A DNA stretch of 64,000 bases from Arthrobacter sp. cf158 (GTDB lineage Bacteria; Actinomycetota; Actinomycetes; Actinomycetales; Micrococcaceae). Below are positions 1-8,514 of the stretch, one piece after another. Position 1 is the first letter of the stretch, and every line of letters begins with the position of its first letter. The DNA is taken from positions 62,001 to 126,000 of the forward strand of contig NZ_FNNR01000002.1 of assembly GCF_900106835.1 (NCBI RefSeq). The letters are read 5' to 3'. The notes beneath the pieces are model-generated. The model was given only the letters and a program-made list of their open reading frames with translations. It had not been told where the DNA came from and made no database searches. A program made the position numbers and the translations under genes.

Positions 1-623
1 GCCAACGCCTCGTAGGCCTCCTGCCGGGGCCTCCCTACTTGGATGTCTTGGAGGGTCCTCATGAGTTCATGTGCCAGCGGACCAGTCCCCTGAGCGGATG
101 CCCGTTCCATGGCAGACTCGAAACCAAGTCCCGCCTCAACCGAAATCAACATCTGGTCGAGGGTATTGGGAAACTCCATCTTCATGGCTTCCTGCCGTTT
201 GGCGCCTTGGTTGTAGACCAACAGGTCGGGAATGAAGTAAAGAAACAGCGAGAGGAAAAGACCAAACCCAACAACCGTGGGGCTGGGGTTGGCAACGAAC
301 AGCAGGATGCTGAAGAGGGCGCCGACGGCCGCCATCATCGGCTTGATTGCAATGAGCTTAGTGAGGGGCATGGACTTCGGGCGCCCCGCAAGTGCCAGCC
401 AGTGGTCAAGTTTGGCTTCGTAACTTCCTGGCGTCAGTTTCCGGGCGACACCAAGCAGCATGGGAGGCCGCTGGATGGTGACGCCGGCCCCCTGCGCGAA
501 GCCCGACCCTAGGTTGGTGTTAATGGCCACAATGCCCTTGCGGTCGATGGTGGCCAAGGACCAGACAAAGTAGGCGAGTGGAAGAACAATCGCGGCGATG
601 ATCAGCCACACATGGGTCGACAT
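1..623 (-). CDS. tadC: TadC-like type II secretion F-domain protein (partial)
   Basis: Inner-membrane platform protein of the Flp/Tad pilus machine, expected to pair with TadB and anchor the TadA ATPase. The reading frame opens at an ATG ending at 623, eight bases after an AGGAGG that lies just beyond the tadB stop, and stays open to the window edge, so about 207 residues of the N-terminal part are visible. Seen: one N-terminal membrane segment (about residues 5-21), a basic cytoplasmic stretch, two hydrophobic segments at about 95-135, then the start of the F domain with the motif NTLDQMLISVEAGLGFESA, typical of TadC. It is the last visible gene of the minus-strand pilus operon, 12 bp after tadB. 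The C-terminal half lies outside the window. Confidence 0.88.
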   Translation of the reverse strand, partial: MSTHVWLIIAAIVLPLAYFVWSLATIDRKGIVAINTNLGSGFAQGAGVTIQRPPMLLGVARKLTPGSYEAKLDHWLALAGRPKSMPLTKLIAIKPMMAAVGALFSILLFVANPSPTVVGFGLFLSLFLYFIPDLLVYNQGAKRQEAMKMEFPNTLDQMLISVEAGLGFESAMERASAQGTGPLAHELMRTLQDIQVGRPRQEAYEAL

Positions 624-635
624 GTCACTTACCTC

Positions 636-1577
636 CTAGAACTTGATCTTTACGGTGCGGTTCATCCAGAAGCCCCCGACGACGAAGAGCACGCAGCTCA
701 GGACCGTTAATCCGATTCCGACGGGGTGGTGGACGAAAACCCGCAGATACCCCGGGTTGATAACGCCAAGTACCGCGCCAACACCAACAGGCAATGCCAT
801 CAGGATGACGGCAGACATCCTGCCTTCAGCACTCAGGGATCGGACGTGGCCCTTAATTTCACTGCGTTCGCGGATAGTGCCCGCCACTTGTTCCAAAACT
901 TCTGCCAGGTCTCCACCGACTTCGCGGTTGATTTGTATAGCCTGGCCGATCCAGCGAAAGTCCTCGCTGTCCATGCGGGCCGCGCAATCATCTATTGCTT
1001 GGCGGGCGTCCTTGCCAATCCTCACTTCATTGACGATCCGGGCCAGTTCTTCTGATGTCGGACCTTGAGACTCCTGGGCCGCGGCCTCAAGCGACCGCAT
1101 GATGCTGTGGCCAACACGAAGCCCGCCGATCAGCATCTGTATGGTGTCGGTCAATTGCGTTTCAAATTTGGATCGACGCTTCTCGGTTCGATAGACCAGA
1201 ACCAGTTTTGCCGCAAAGGGGGTTGTTATGGCAGCCATGACGCCGATCAGGGGATTGGTCAGCAGCGCCCCCAGGATGCCCAGCATCACGGTGGCGAGGG
1301 CTACCAGAACCGTAAAGTCAGCTGGAGACTGCTTCACACCTGCCTTGTATAAAACCTCCCTGTTGTAAGGTCCTCCCGAACGGCCAAGGGCAGTGTCAAC
1401 CACTTGGACGGCAGACTGGGATACTCGCCCCAACGCCGACTCGTCCGGGGTGAAGCCCAGGCGGCGGCGCTCCAGGGGAATGCTTCCGTTGCGGGGCTTC
1501 ATCACCACGACGACGAGAATCAGGAGGGCGGCAGCACATGAAGCAATCGCGGAAAAGAACAGTACTGGAGTGTCCAC
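636..1577 (-). CDS. tadB: TadB-like type II secretion F-domain membrane protein
   Basis: Inner-membrane platform subunit of the Flp/Tad pilus assembly system; with TadC it is thought to couple ATP hydrolysis by TadA to extrusion of pilin. The 313-residue product has an N-terminal membrane anchor, a hydrophobic pair at about 90-125, a cytoplasmic F domain (about 145-260, with LTDTIQMLIGGLRVGHSIMR) and two C-terminal membrane segments. Start is GTG at 1577; its ribosome site GGAGG lies in the last codons of the ATPase gene, whose stop is only 2 bp upstream, so translation is probably coupled. Length and topology fit TadB. Confidence 0.9.
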   Translation of the reverse strand: MDTPVLFFSAIASCAAALLILVVVVMKPRNGSIPLERRRLGFTPDESALGRVSQSAVQVVDTALGRSGGPYNREVLYKAGVKQSPADFTVLVALATVMLGILGALLTNPLIGVMAAITTPFAAKLVLVYRTEKRRSKFETQLTDTIQMLIGGLRVGHSIMRSLEAAAQESQGPTSEELARIVNEVRIGKDARQAIDDCAARMDSEDFRWIGQAIQINREVGGDLAEVLEQVAGTIRERSEIKGHVRSLSAEGRMSAVILMALPVGVGAVLGVINPGYLRVFVHHPVGIGLTVLSCVLFVVGGFWMNRTVKIKF

Positions 1578-1579
1578 GT

Positions 1580-3025
1580 TTACCGCCTCCCGCTGGTGAC
1601 CGGTGCGGCTCCGAAGACGGAAGGCGGAACATTGATCCCCAGTTCCGTAAAGCGGTCCAGGAAGCGAGGGCGAATGCCTGTAGGCAGGGCCTTGCCAAGG
1701 AAGCGGCCCTCGGAATCGAGTCCAGCTGCGTAGTCGAACAGAAATGCATCCTGGAGGGTCACGACCTCGCCCTCCATCCCCTGTACTTCGGTGACGTGCG
1801 TGATTCGCCTGCTTCCATCGCGTAATCGCGTGACTTGGACGATCAAGTCGACGGCCGAGGATACTTGCTCCCGCACTGCTCGGAGCGGCAGGTCCATGCC
1901 TGCCATCAGGACAAGGGTCTCCAGCCGTGCGATGGCATCGCGAGGGGAGTTTGCATGGACCGTCGACAACGAGCCGTCGTGCCCTGTGTTCATGGCCTGG
2001 AGCATGTCGAGTGATTCTCCACCACGTACTTCCCCGACAATGATCCGATCGGGCCGCATACGGAGTGAGTTACGCACCAGGTCTCGAATGGTGACGGCGC
2101 CCTTACCCTCGATATTGGGCGGGCGACTTTCCAACCTGACCACATGACGTTGCTGCAGCTGGAGTTCCACAGCGTCCTCGATGGTGACAATCCGGTCGGA
2201 TTCCGGGATGAACGACGACAACACGTTCAAAAGCGTTGTCTTGCCCGTTCCCGTTCCTCCGGAGACGATGACGTTTAACCGGGCACGCACGCAGGCACTG
2301 AGCAGTTCAGCCATTTCGTGGCTCATCGATCCCCAGTCGATGAGATTTCGAACCGTCAAGGGAACGTGACTGAATTTCCTGATGGTGAGCGACGGACCGT
2401 TCACGGCCAGAGGAGGAATGATGGCATTGACACGGGAACCGTCCTCCAGCCGGGCATCCACGAGTGGCGAGGACTCATCTATGCGACGTCCGACCTTGGA
2501 TACAATCCGCTCAATGACTTTTCTGAGGTGGGCATCGGAGCTGAACTGCAGGTCCGTGAAGGCCAAGTGTCCATGTCGCTCGACGTAGATCTGGTCGAAG
2601 CGATTCACCATGACTTCCGTGACAGAAGGGTCCTCCAAGAGGCGCTGCAGGGGACCAAACCCCATCACTTCGTCCGAAATCTCGCGAATCAGCCGCCGCC
2701 GCTCTTCGGGACTGAGCGGCACCTGTTCTTCGTCAATGACAGCCGACAGTTCCTCAACAGCGAAGGAACGCAATTCCTCCTCGGAAGACGATGTGTCCCC
2801 AATTCTGCTTCCCATGCGATCAAAGAGCGCCGAAGCTGCCCGTTGTTTCAGGCCGGCAAGAGCATCCACCGCTGGCGCGGAAAGAGTTCCGCCCAACATC
2901 GGGCCGCTGGCGGGTGGCAGGGTTTGAGCGCTGCGCGGGTCCTCGTCCTGATGTCCGTCGTCGGAAGCCTGGGCTTCGGCGATAATGTCCGGGTTCTTCT
3001 TCGAGAGCCGTTCTGACAGTTTCAC
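1580..3025 (-). CDS. tadA: TadA/CpaF secretion ATPase
   Basis: Hexameric cytoplasmic ATPase that powers Flp pilus assembly. The frame is open to 3406, but those upstream codons overlap tadZ and look non-coding; I place the start at GTG 3025, which overlaps the tadZ stop as GTGA and gives 481 residues, normal for CpaF. Seen: Walker A GGTGTGKT at about 256-263, Asp box TIEDAVELQ at about 281-289, Walker [12 protein letters not shown] at about 327-337, and the His box [12 protein letters not shown] at about 348-359. The N-terminal 80 residues are low-complexity and the CpaF N-terminal helical domain follows. It sits in the minus-strand pilus operon between tadZ and tadB. Confidence 0.93.
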   Translation of the reverse strand: MKLSERLSKKNPDIIAEAQASDDGHQDEDPRSAQTLPPASGPMLGGTLSAPAVDALAGLKQRAASALFDRMGSRIGDTSSSEEELRSFAVEELSAVIDEEQVPLSPEERRRLIREISDEVMGFGPLQRLLEDPSVTEVMVNRFDQIYVERHGHLAFTDLQFSSDAHLRKVIERIVSKVGRRIDESSPLVDARLEDGSRVNAIIPPLAVNGPSLTIRKFSHVPLTVRNLIDWGSMSHEMAELLSACVRARLNVIVSGGTGTGKTTLLNVLSSFIPESDRIVTIEDAVELQLQQRHVVRLESRPPNIEGKGAVTIRDLVRNSLRMRPDRIIVGEVRGGESLDMLQAMNTGHDGSLSTVHANSPRDAIARLETLVLMAGMDLPLRAVREQVSSAVDLIVQVTRLRDGSRRITHVTEVQGMEGEVVTLQDAFLFDYAAGLDSEGRFLGKALPTGIRPRFLDRFTELGINVPPSVFGAAPVTSGRR

Positions 3026-4221
3026 GAGACCACCACCCTTCGGTGAAGTTTGCCCTGGGGGACTGTTTCCAGCCGGGGATCGAAGCGTTCCACGAGTTTT
3101 TTCAGCCCCTTTACGGCTGAGTCCCGCGAGGTCCCTTGGAGAACAGGCACCCCACGGTTGGTCGAATAGGGGAGATTCCGCGATCGTGGAATCACGGTGT
3201 CGATGGGCACTCCAATGGTGGCTTCGACGTCCTGGACGGAGATTCCGCTCTTCCTGTCCGCGAAGTTCAGCACAGTATGCCGGCCTTGCGGCAGGAGTTG
3301 GAGTTCTCTCAAAACGCTGAAGCACTTCCGTAAGCCGCGGATGCTGGGTACGTCCATTCCGCATACCCAAACGCCATCCGTCGCAAGCTCCAACGTTGCG
3401 AGGCAATGCTCGCCCAAGCCCGGGGCAGTATCCACTACGACGTACCTGAACTCTGTGGCAAGTTGGTTGATCAGCCTTGTCACGTGATCCGCCGTGATGT
3501 AATCCGACTCAGACGGCTTCTTGGGTGCGCAGAGCGCGTAGATGCCTGACGGGTGCACAGTGAGGAATGCCTTGAGAACCATGGAGTCCTGTGAGGCTGA
3601 GCCATGAACAGCCTCGGTGATGGAATGCTCCGGCTCAAGCAGCAAGCCGGAAGCAACATCTCCGAATTGGAGATCCAGATCCACAATCACGACACTCATC
3701 GGGGCAACGGCACCCAGCCCGACGGCAAGGTTCGTCGCAACAGTAGTCTTGCCAACGCCACCTTTGGGTGACATGACAGCTATGACTCTGCCCCTTTCCT
3801 GACCGGGTTCGGAAACCGACTGCATTCCACGGCGCCTGCTGGCTGCGGCCAAACAGGCCCTTTCCAAGAGAACCCGTAGCTCGTTGACGTCGATCTCAGG
3901 TGTCACGACGTCTCGAATCCCGGCGTGCATGGCGCGAAGGATGATGTCCGGGCTCGGGTCCGATACCAGCAGGAGACTGATTTCCGGGTATTGGAGGTCG
4001 AAGACCGTAGCCAGCTTCAGGGCGTCGTCCGGGTTTACGCCAGGCCCCAAGATCATGACTTCCGGCGGTGCCCCGGTCAGCTGCTTGAAAACGTCATCTG
4101 TTCCGCCCGTCAGTACATCGGGCGACAGAGTTTGCAGGTCGCCGTGCAGCGCGCCGGTGACGGCTTGACGCACACGGCCTTCGAAGTCGCGGACCGCCGT
4201 GATGGCTACGAAGCGGCTCAT
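3022..4221 (-). CDS. tadZ: TadZ/CpaE-like pilus localization ATPase
   Basis: A MinD/ParA-family protein that in other Tad systems marks the cell pole and recruits the pilus machine. The 399-residue product has an N-terminal receiver-like domain (about 1-125, with ISLLLVSDPSPDIILRAMHAG) and a C-terminal ParA-type ATPase with the deviant Walker A MSPKGGVGKTTVA at about 150-162, followed by VIVDLDLQFGDVA and the switch region VVVDTAPGLGE. ATG at 4221 overlaps the cpaB stop as ATGA, and its own stop overlaps the tadA start, so three pilus genes are translationally coupled. Confidence 0.88.
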   Translation of the reverse strand: MSRFVAITAVRDFEGRVRQAVTGALHGDLQTLSPDVLTGGTDDVFKQLTGAPPEVMILGPGVNPDDALKLATVFDLQYPEISLLLVSDPSPDIILRAMHAGIRDVVTPEIDVNELRVLLERACLAAASRRRGMQSVSEPGQERGRVIAVMSPKGGVGKTTVATNLAVGLGAVAPMSVVIVDLDLQFGDVASGLLLEPEHSITEAVHGSASQDSMVLKAFLTVHPSGIYALCAPKKPSESDYITADHVTRLINQLATEFRYVVVDTAPGLGEHCLATLELATDGVWVCGMDVPSIRGLRKCFSVLRELQLLPQGRHTVLNFADRKSGISVQDVEATIGVPIDTVIPRSRNLPYSTNRGVPVLQGTSRDSAVKGLKKLVERFDPRLETVPQGKLHRRVVVS

Positions 4222-4985
4222 TGGACCAGCCCTCCAAAATTGGTGGTGGGTGGGTCCGTCTTCACGGTCTTGTCGGTCTGCTTGGAGAGCCAGAGCGTGC
4301 CAAATTCAGCGCCAAAGACCATCTTTGCAGCGTTCGCATCGCTGAGGGCGACGGTGACATAGGCGGAACCATTCGGCAGCGCTACTCCCTTGTCGGCTCC
4401 GGCCGACTTCTCGGCATCAGGTGCTGCTTGCTGAACTGCTGTCACCAAGACGTCGTGATACAGCAGTTCCGTGAAGTCTTTCCACCCGGTCATACCGGCT
4501 GGAAGGCCGGCTCCTGCCGGAACGGCCTCATCCAACTTGAAGGATGCGAATACTGTGACAGCGTCTCCGGCTTCAATTCTTCCACCGAGGATTCTTTCCG
4601 GGGCAAGGACAAAGGTAGCTTCCTGCAGGCCGTCCGGCACTGGCACGGTCCCAGGCGCCAGCTCCTTCGGGTCCACGAGCTTGACGCCCAGCAGTTGCTC
4701 GCCGGGCTGAAGGTCGGCCGAAGTGACCTTTCCCTTCTGGTCAGTGAGTGCCTGGATGGTGCCAGGCGCTACCGCGGTCTGTGGAAGGGTTTCCACCCGA
4801 ACCTTTGAATCAAGCTCCTCGGCCTTGGTACCAGCCGGAACACGTTCCTTGACGACCAGGACGTTGACGGGATCGAGCCCTTGCTGCGCACGTTTGTCTG
4901 CTCCCTGTACATAGGTAACCAGCAAAACGGTGCCAATGACTGCCAAGAGCAGTGCTGCAATGCCTCCCAGTAGGCGTGTTTTCAC
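4218..4985 (-). CDS. cpaB: CpaB/RcpC-like Flp pilus assembly protein (SAF domain)
   Basis: Envelope protein of the Flp/Tad system. The 255-residue product has an N-terminal membrane anchor (about 5-27, LLGGIAALLLAVIGTVLLVTY), then an SAF-type beta-clip domain (VPAGTKAEELDSKVRVETLP ... LQPGEQLLGVKLV) as in CpaB/RcpC. In Gram-negatives RcpC is periplasmic and works with the secretin; an actinobacterium has no secretin, so a role in stabilizing the pilus at the wall is inference. Start is GTG at 4985 with a good AAGGAG seven bases upstream. It lies 50 bp after the TadG-like gene and overlaps tadZ by 4 bp. Confidence 0.82.
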   Translation of the reverse strand: MKTRLLGGIAALLLAVIGTVLLVTYVQGADKRAQQGLDPVNVLVVKERVPAGTKAEELDSKVRVETLPQTAVAPGTIQALTDQKGKVTSADLQPGEQLLGVKLVDPKELAPGTVPVPDGLQEATFVLAPERILGGRIEAGDAVTVFASFKLDEAVPAGAGLPAGMTGWKDFTELLYHDVLVTAVQQAAPDAEKSAGADKGVALPNGSAYVTVALSDANAAKMVFGAEFGTLWLSKQTDKTVKTDPPTTNFGGLVQ

Positions 4986-5035
4986 TTTTAACTCCTTTCG
5001 AGCTTTGGTGATGCATTTGTTGATACTGCGCGCAG

Positions 5036-6082
5036 CTAATCGGTCAGTGTGACTACGGAGGCGCCGTAGTTGGGGACAGTGCCGCCTATCTGCGAGCCCT
5101 CTTCGAGAGATACGAAGCGGGAGAAGTACCCTTGAAGCCCCCGGCAGTTTCCAGTGCAGTTAGGGGCTAGAGGGTCGAGTACCGCCCCTGATCCGCTGAA
5201 CTTGTAACCGGTGACCTGAAAGGCTGCGAAGCCGATCAGCGTGTACTTTGCATTGCTTCCGTTTCCGGTTGCAGTCTTGAAAAGTGGTATGAGCGCGGGT
5301 TCGTCCATGATGGTGGAAAGTACAGCGTCACAAGCGGCCGCGTTGGGGAAATGATTGCCGGTTTGCCCGTTGACAGTCGCGTTGACAGAGATGTTTGTGG
5401 AGCAACCCGCGTTGGTGACGAGCCACCCAAAACCACCGGGTTGGTAGCCGTTTTGTGCAGCGCAACCTGGCATAGTGGGGGCGTTTTCGTCGTAGCGAAG
5501 CAGGATATGGGTGGGAATTGGGTCGCCGGAGAAGTTGCCTGTGGAGTTGAGCGATGCCAGTTGAGTCGGTGAGAGGTACTTCTTGAAAACGCACTCACTC
5601 ACAGTCCACGGCAACGTCGTCGCAGCGTTTGGCGCACCCCATTGGGCTTCCGCGGCGGCATCCACGGTTGCTGTGTCCATCCCCAGAACCCGGGCGAAGT
5701 ACAGTGAGAAGCTGTTCGCCCCTGAGCCGTCATCGCGTGCATTCGTCACAACGCGGACGGTGGTGGACGCCGGAAACGACACGGCGGATCCGCTGGAACC
5801 ATCATTGGCGTTGCTGTTGGCGAAGCTGTTTGCCGTTGCAGTGCTGTCTCCGCAATTCCCGTTGGCGCAATCGGTTGCGATGGCCAGCGCGGCGGCATCG
5901 GCGCCGTTCTGCAGTTGGGCCTTCTCCGCATACAGGGCGCCGACATCTATGGCCAGAGCCGCGAAGCCCAAAAGGACAACCATCAACCCTGCGACAACTA
6001 TGGTTGCTGCTCCCCGTTCGTTTGACCGGATGTCATTCGGCGGAGTCTGGCTCTTATCCCGGATTTGCTTTAGCCGCCGCAT
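5036..6082 (-). CDS. TadG-like pilus assembly protein
   Basis: Membrane-anchored exported protein with the TadE/TadG-like N-terminal module. The frame is open to 6214, but the upstream part overlaps tadE; ATG at 6082 gives 348 residues beginning MRRLKQIRDK. Seen: the junction RGAATIVVAGLMVVLLGFAA at about 23-42, one membrane helix, then ALYAEKAQLQNGADAAALAI, the stretch typical of the putative TadG N-terminal family. The rest is Cys-containing, Ser/Asn/Gly-rich and extracytoplasmic. I see no von Willebrand A domain, which full-length Gram-negative TadG carries. It overlaps tadE by 13 bp. Its role as minor pilin or assembly factor is inferred from position. Confidence 0.75.
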   Translation of the reverse strand: MRRLKQIRDKSQTPPNDIRSNERGAATIVVAGLMVVLLGFAALAIDVGALYAEKAQLQNGADAAALAIATDCANGNCGDSTATANSFANSNANDGSSGSAVSFPASTTVRVVTNARDDGSGANSFSLYFARVLGMDTATVDAAAEAQWGAPNAATTLPWTVSECVFKKYLSPTQLASLNSTGNFSGDPIPTHILLRYDENAPTMPGCAAQNGYQPGGFGWLVTNAGCSTNISVNATVNGQTGNHFPNAAACDAVLSTIMDEPALIPLFKTATGNGSNAKYTLIGFAAFQVTGYKFSGSGAVLDPLAPNCTGNCRGLQGYFSRFVSLEEGSQIGGTVPNYGASVVTLTD

Positions 6083-6471
6083 CTCATCACCCCAACCCCT
6101 GTCATGTTGAGTGGGAAGATTCCCGGTGCTCCGAAGAAACCGGCGTCCAGGAATCCCGACATCGACGGCAGCGAAACGCTGGTTGTAACTTCGACATTCG
6201 AGCCGGGCGTGCAACTGGAAGCGTTGTCGGTGACACTTACCCCTAAACCATCCAACGAAGGCGCTGCGGTCAATGCCGTGCCGGCAACATCCAAACCGCC
6301 ATCCTGATAGTGAACCGCTGCATAGCGTGCACCCTCCCGTGCCGCTTGTGTCAGGGATACCTGCACGTTAAGCACGCGTCCGAACTCGATGATTCCTATG
6401 AGGATGAGAAGCAACAGTGGCAGGAGGATCGCCATTTCAATTGCTACCGCGCCTCGTTCTTTCCGATCCAT
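6070..6471 (-). CDS. tadE: TadE-like minor pseudopilin
   Basis: Small membrane pseudopilin of the Tad system, normally processed by the prepilin peptidase. I choose ATG 6471 (133 residues) rather than the longer frame start at 6561, because MDRKERGAVAIEMAILLPLL places the conserved processing site near the N-terminus: cleavage after Gly7 leaves Glu at position +5, as in pilins. One membrane helix (about 11-30) is followed by GRVLNVQVSLTQAAREGARY, the hallmark of TadE. It lies about 110 bp after the flp stop, beyond a strong hairpin, and overlaps the TadG-like gene. Confidence 0.85.
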   Translation of the reverse strand: MDRKERGAVAIEMAILLPLLLLILIGIIEFGRVLNVQVSLTQAAREGARYAAVHYQDGGLDVAGTALTAAPSLDGLGVSVTDNASSCTPGSNVEVTTSVSLPSMSGFLDAGFFGAPGIFPLNMTGVGVMRCGG

Positions 6472-6522
6472 GTCGATTCCCCGGCTTTCCCAGATAGGGC
6501 TGAAAGTGGAACTATTCGGAAA

Positions 6523-6567
6523 GCAGTTTTGGCTCCGGTGGAACGATGCCACCAGAGCCAAAACTGC
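6523..6567 (-). terminator. Strong intra-operon hairpin between flp and tadE
   Basis: A 19-bp inverted repeat (arms 6523-6541 and 6549-6567, one G-T wobble, 7-nt loop) begins 18 nt after the flp stop. Read on the minus strand the hairpin is followed by only TTT, so it may be a leaky terminator or a 3'-end stabilizer giving more flp than tadE-tadC transcript. Confidence 0.7.
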
Positions 6568-6584
6568 GTTTGGGGTGGTGATGC

Positions 6585-6779
6585 CTAGATGGCGGCGTCC
6601 ACTCGGGTGAAGAGGTTTGCGATCTGCGGACCAAGGAGGGTGACGGCCGCAAGCACCAGGAGCGCGATGAAGGCGACCATGATGCCGTATTCAACCATCG
6701 TCGCGCCCTTCTCCTCTTTGGTGAAGCGGTCCTTGACGCCGGCGATGTACGAGGTGACGGTGAAAATGAAAGCAGACAT
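6585..6779 (-). CDS. flp: Flp/Fap-type pilin
   Basis: Major subunit of the Flp pilus. The 64-residue preprotein has a short basic leader, the prepilin peptidase site EKGATMVEY (cleavage after Gly25, Glu at +5 and Tyr at +6 of the mature protein) and one long hydrophobic helix (about 33-55), the standard Flp pilin plan. The mature protein would be about 39 residues. ATG at 6779 follows GGAAGGA at a normal distance. It is the first gene of the minus-strand pilus operon; the upstream region is AT-rich and carries inverted repeats, and a hairpin follows the gene. Confidence 0.95.
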   Translation of the reverse strand: MSAFIFTVTSYIAGVKDRFTKEEKGATMVEYGIMVAFIALLVLAAVTLLGPQIANLFTRVDAAI

Positions 6780-7099
6780 TGGTAAATCCTTCCCAGAAAA
6801 ATGATTTGCGAAATAGGTTATAGGTCCAGCAAATTATCGGAATTTGCTTCGACTCCCGAACTACCCCCATGTTTCCTTTAGCGGTTCGGATTTCGATGAG
6901 ATAAGAATTCACCCTGGGAGGGTTGCCAAACAATGCGTAGTCCTACGCGAATTCACGGGGCGGCGTTATGCCACCACTCGTTCCGGGGCAGGGGTGTACT
7001 CGGTTTAGGGGTGAGCGGAAGGGCAGGACTACTTGTTTTTGTCAGCACCCTTAGGGAAACCGGCGAGAATCGAGCCGCATCGAACCCCGCGGGAAGCTC
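6780..7099. promoter_or_regulatory. Pilus control region, 320 bp without a gene
   Basis: The gap between the prepilin peptidase and flp is unusually AT-rich on its flp side (6780-6935). On the minus strand TATAAC (6817-6822) is a possible -10 for flp, with no good -35. It holds a perfect 8-bp inverted repeat (6828-6848) and a perfect 6-bp one, GCGTAG-tc-CTACGC (6935-6948). Short frames here look non-coding. Confidence 0.45.
6828..6848. repeat. Perfect inverted repeat upstream of flp
   Basis: AGCAAATT and AATTTGCT flank a 5-nt spacer, about 50-70 bp before the flp start and overlapping where a -35 would lie for TATAAC at 6817-6822. It could be a dimeric activator or repressor site for pilus genes. 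No binding protein can be named. Confidence 0.5.
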
Positions 7100-7744
7100 C
7101 TATTGGAGTACCAGCACCACGCCAATGGCGGCTGCGATCATGGCGGGCCCGTGAGCGGTTTCTGCGGGCATTTCCTTGCGTCGCAGACGCAACATCAGCA
7201 CCGTCAGCACCCCGCCCACCACGAATCCCAGGAGGCCGCCATAGAGTACTTGCTCCCAACCCAAGTACCCCAAGTACATTCCGAGGGGTGCCGCGAGCTT
7301 CACATCGCCCATTCCGATGCTTCCCGGCGAAAAAAGTCCAAGAATCAGGTAGCCGGAGAACAGGATTGCCCCTCCGGCGAGGGCTCGGAACAGCCCGGGC
7401 CAGTCCGGCGTGAAGGCGGCGGCCGGGGCGAGAAGTACTAAACTGCCCGTCAGCAACAGTAAAACCAAGGGGTTGGGCAGCAAATGCAGCGTGAAATCGA
7501 TCCTCGCAAGCTGCGCGCCAAGCAGTGCCAATAACAGGAACGCCGGCAATTCCGGAGAAAAGCCAAAACGCCACGCAAGCAGGCCAAACAGCAGCGCGGT
7601 GACTGCCGCCGTCGTGATCCGGATCTTAAGGGCAGGGAGTCCGCCAAGTCGCGGCAGTATCCGGGCGATCAGGAACTCGGACGCCGGGCTCAACAACAGG
7701 CCGCCCAAGGCAACAAGGAGGGGGAGCGTGGGGTCGTGGGTCAT
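7100..7744 (-). CDS. Prepilin peptidase (A24 family)
   Basis: Membrane aspartic protease expected to cleave the Flp and TadE leaders. With ATG 7744 the product has 214 residues and begins MTHDPTLPLL; GAGGGAGA just upstream decides this start over one at 7792. Seen: at least six membrane segments, the first catalytic-Asp region RIDFTLHLLPN and the second, GMGDVKLAAPLGMYLG, the GxGDxK signature. There is no separate N-methyltransferase domain, as usual for TadV/CpaA-type enzymes. It is encoded on the same strand and immediately upstream of the pilus operon, across the 320-bp control region. Confidence 0.85.
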   Translation of the reverse strand: MTHDPTLPLLVALGGLLLSPASEFLIARILPRLGGLPALKIRITTAAVTALLFGLLAWRFGFSPELPAFLLLALLGAQLARIDFTLHLLPNPLVLLLLTGSLVLLAPAAAFTPDWPGLFRALAGGAILFSGYLILGLFSPGSIGMGDVKLAAPLGMYLGYLGWEQVLYGGLLGFVVGGVLTVLMLRLRRKEMPAETAHGPAMIAAAIGVVLVLQ

Positions 7745-7973
7745 GTGCTCTCCCTCTGCGCGGTGCTTGACCCCGAGGGGCGGATACCCCATTTTGACCC
7801 GGGCGCCCCGTTGAAGGTATTGTTTAGAGTCGTTGTGCGTGTCCTATCTCGATGACACATGCCTTGCGGGGGATCCAGTTGCAGGATCGCTAACTCCAGA
7901 GGCATTTCGAGATCCTGGGATAACTGGTACATAGAGCCCTCACCTCTGCTCCGGTAGCGCATACATAGTAGGT

Positions 7974-7991
7974 ACACGCCTTATTGCGTGT
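7974..7991 (+). other. Small hairpin in the rplM leader region
   Basis: ACACGC (7974-7979) and GCGTGT (7986-7991) form a 6-bp stem with a 6-nt loop about 40 bp before rplM. It may be part of the 5' leader or an L13 feedback site. The 7745-8032 gap certainly includes the rplM promoter, but I cannot fix the -10 or -35. Confidence 0.25.
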
Positions 7992-8032
7992 GGCCTAAAA
8001 CATGAACGCCAGAACAAGAACGAGGCAAAACC

Positions 8033-8476
8033 GTGCGTACGTACACCCCGAAGCCCGGCGATATCAACCGCCAGTGGCACGTCATTGACGCCACCGACGT
8101 TGTCCTTGGTCGTCTTGCCAGCCAGACCGCAACACTGCTGCGCGGAAAGCACAAGCCGACCTTTGCGTCCCACATGGACATGGGCGACTTCGTCATCATC
8201 ATCAACGCTGAAAAGGTTGCCCTCACCGGCGCCAAGCTGGAGCAGAAGCGCGCATACCGCCACTCCGGTTACCCGGGCGGCCTGACCTCCGTCAACTACG
8301 CCGAGCTGTTGGAATCCAACCCGGTTCGCGCTGTTGAGAAGGCCATCAAGGGCATGCTCCCCAAGAACTCCCTCGCAGCTCAGCAGCTGGGCAAGCTCAA
8401 GGTCTACGCAGGCCCCGAGCACCCCCACGCTGCACAGCAGCCGAAGACTTTCGAAATCACCCAGGTCGCCCAGTAG
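8033..8476 (+). CDS. rplM: Ribosomal protein L13
   Basis: Large-subunit protein L13, 147 residues, normal length. The sequence [20 protein letters not shown], the central [16 protein letters not shown] and the GGL-x4-Y region with [12 protein letters not shown] are characteristic. The start is GTG at 8033 with GAGG seven bases upstream. It is followed 38 bp later by rpsI, the universal L13-S9 pair. Confidence 0.98.
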   Translation: MRTYTPKPGDINRQWHVIDATDVVLGRLASQTATLLRGKHKPTFASHMDMGDFVIIINAEKVALTGAKLEQKRAYRHSGYPGGLTSVNYAELLESNPVRAVEKAIKGMLPKNSLAAQQLGKLKVYAGPEHPHAAQQPKTFEITQVAQ

Positions 8477-8514
8477 TCCTGGCCACCAACCAACTTTTCA
8501 TTACAAGGAGAACC

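Noticed and set aside
3026..3406. N-terminal extension of the TadA ATPase
   Set aside because: The extra 127 codons overlap tadZ and are Arg/Pro-rich shadow sequence; GTG 3025 overlaps the tadZ stop as expected for coupling.
7741..7977. 78-codon minus-strand frame upstream of rplM
   Set aside because: It overlaps the prepilin peptidase start and the rplM leader, and has no ribosome site or coding-like codon pattern.
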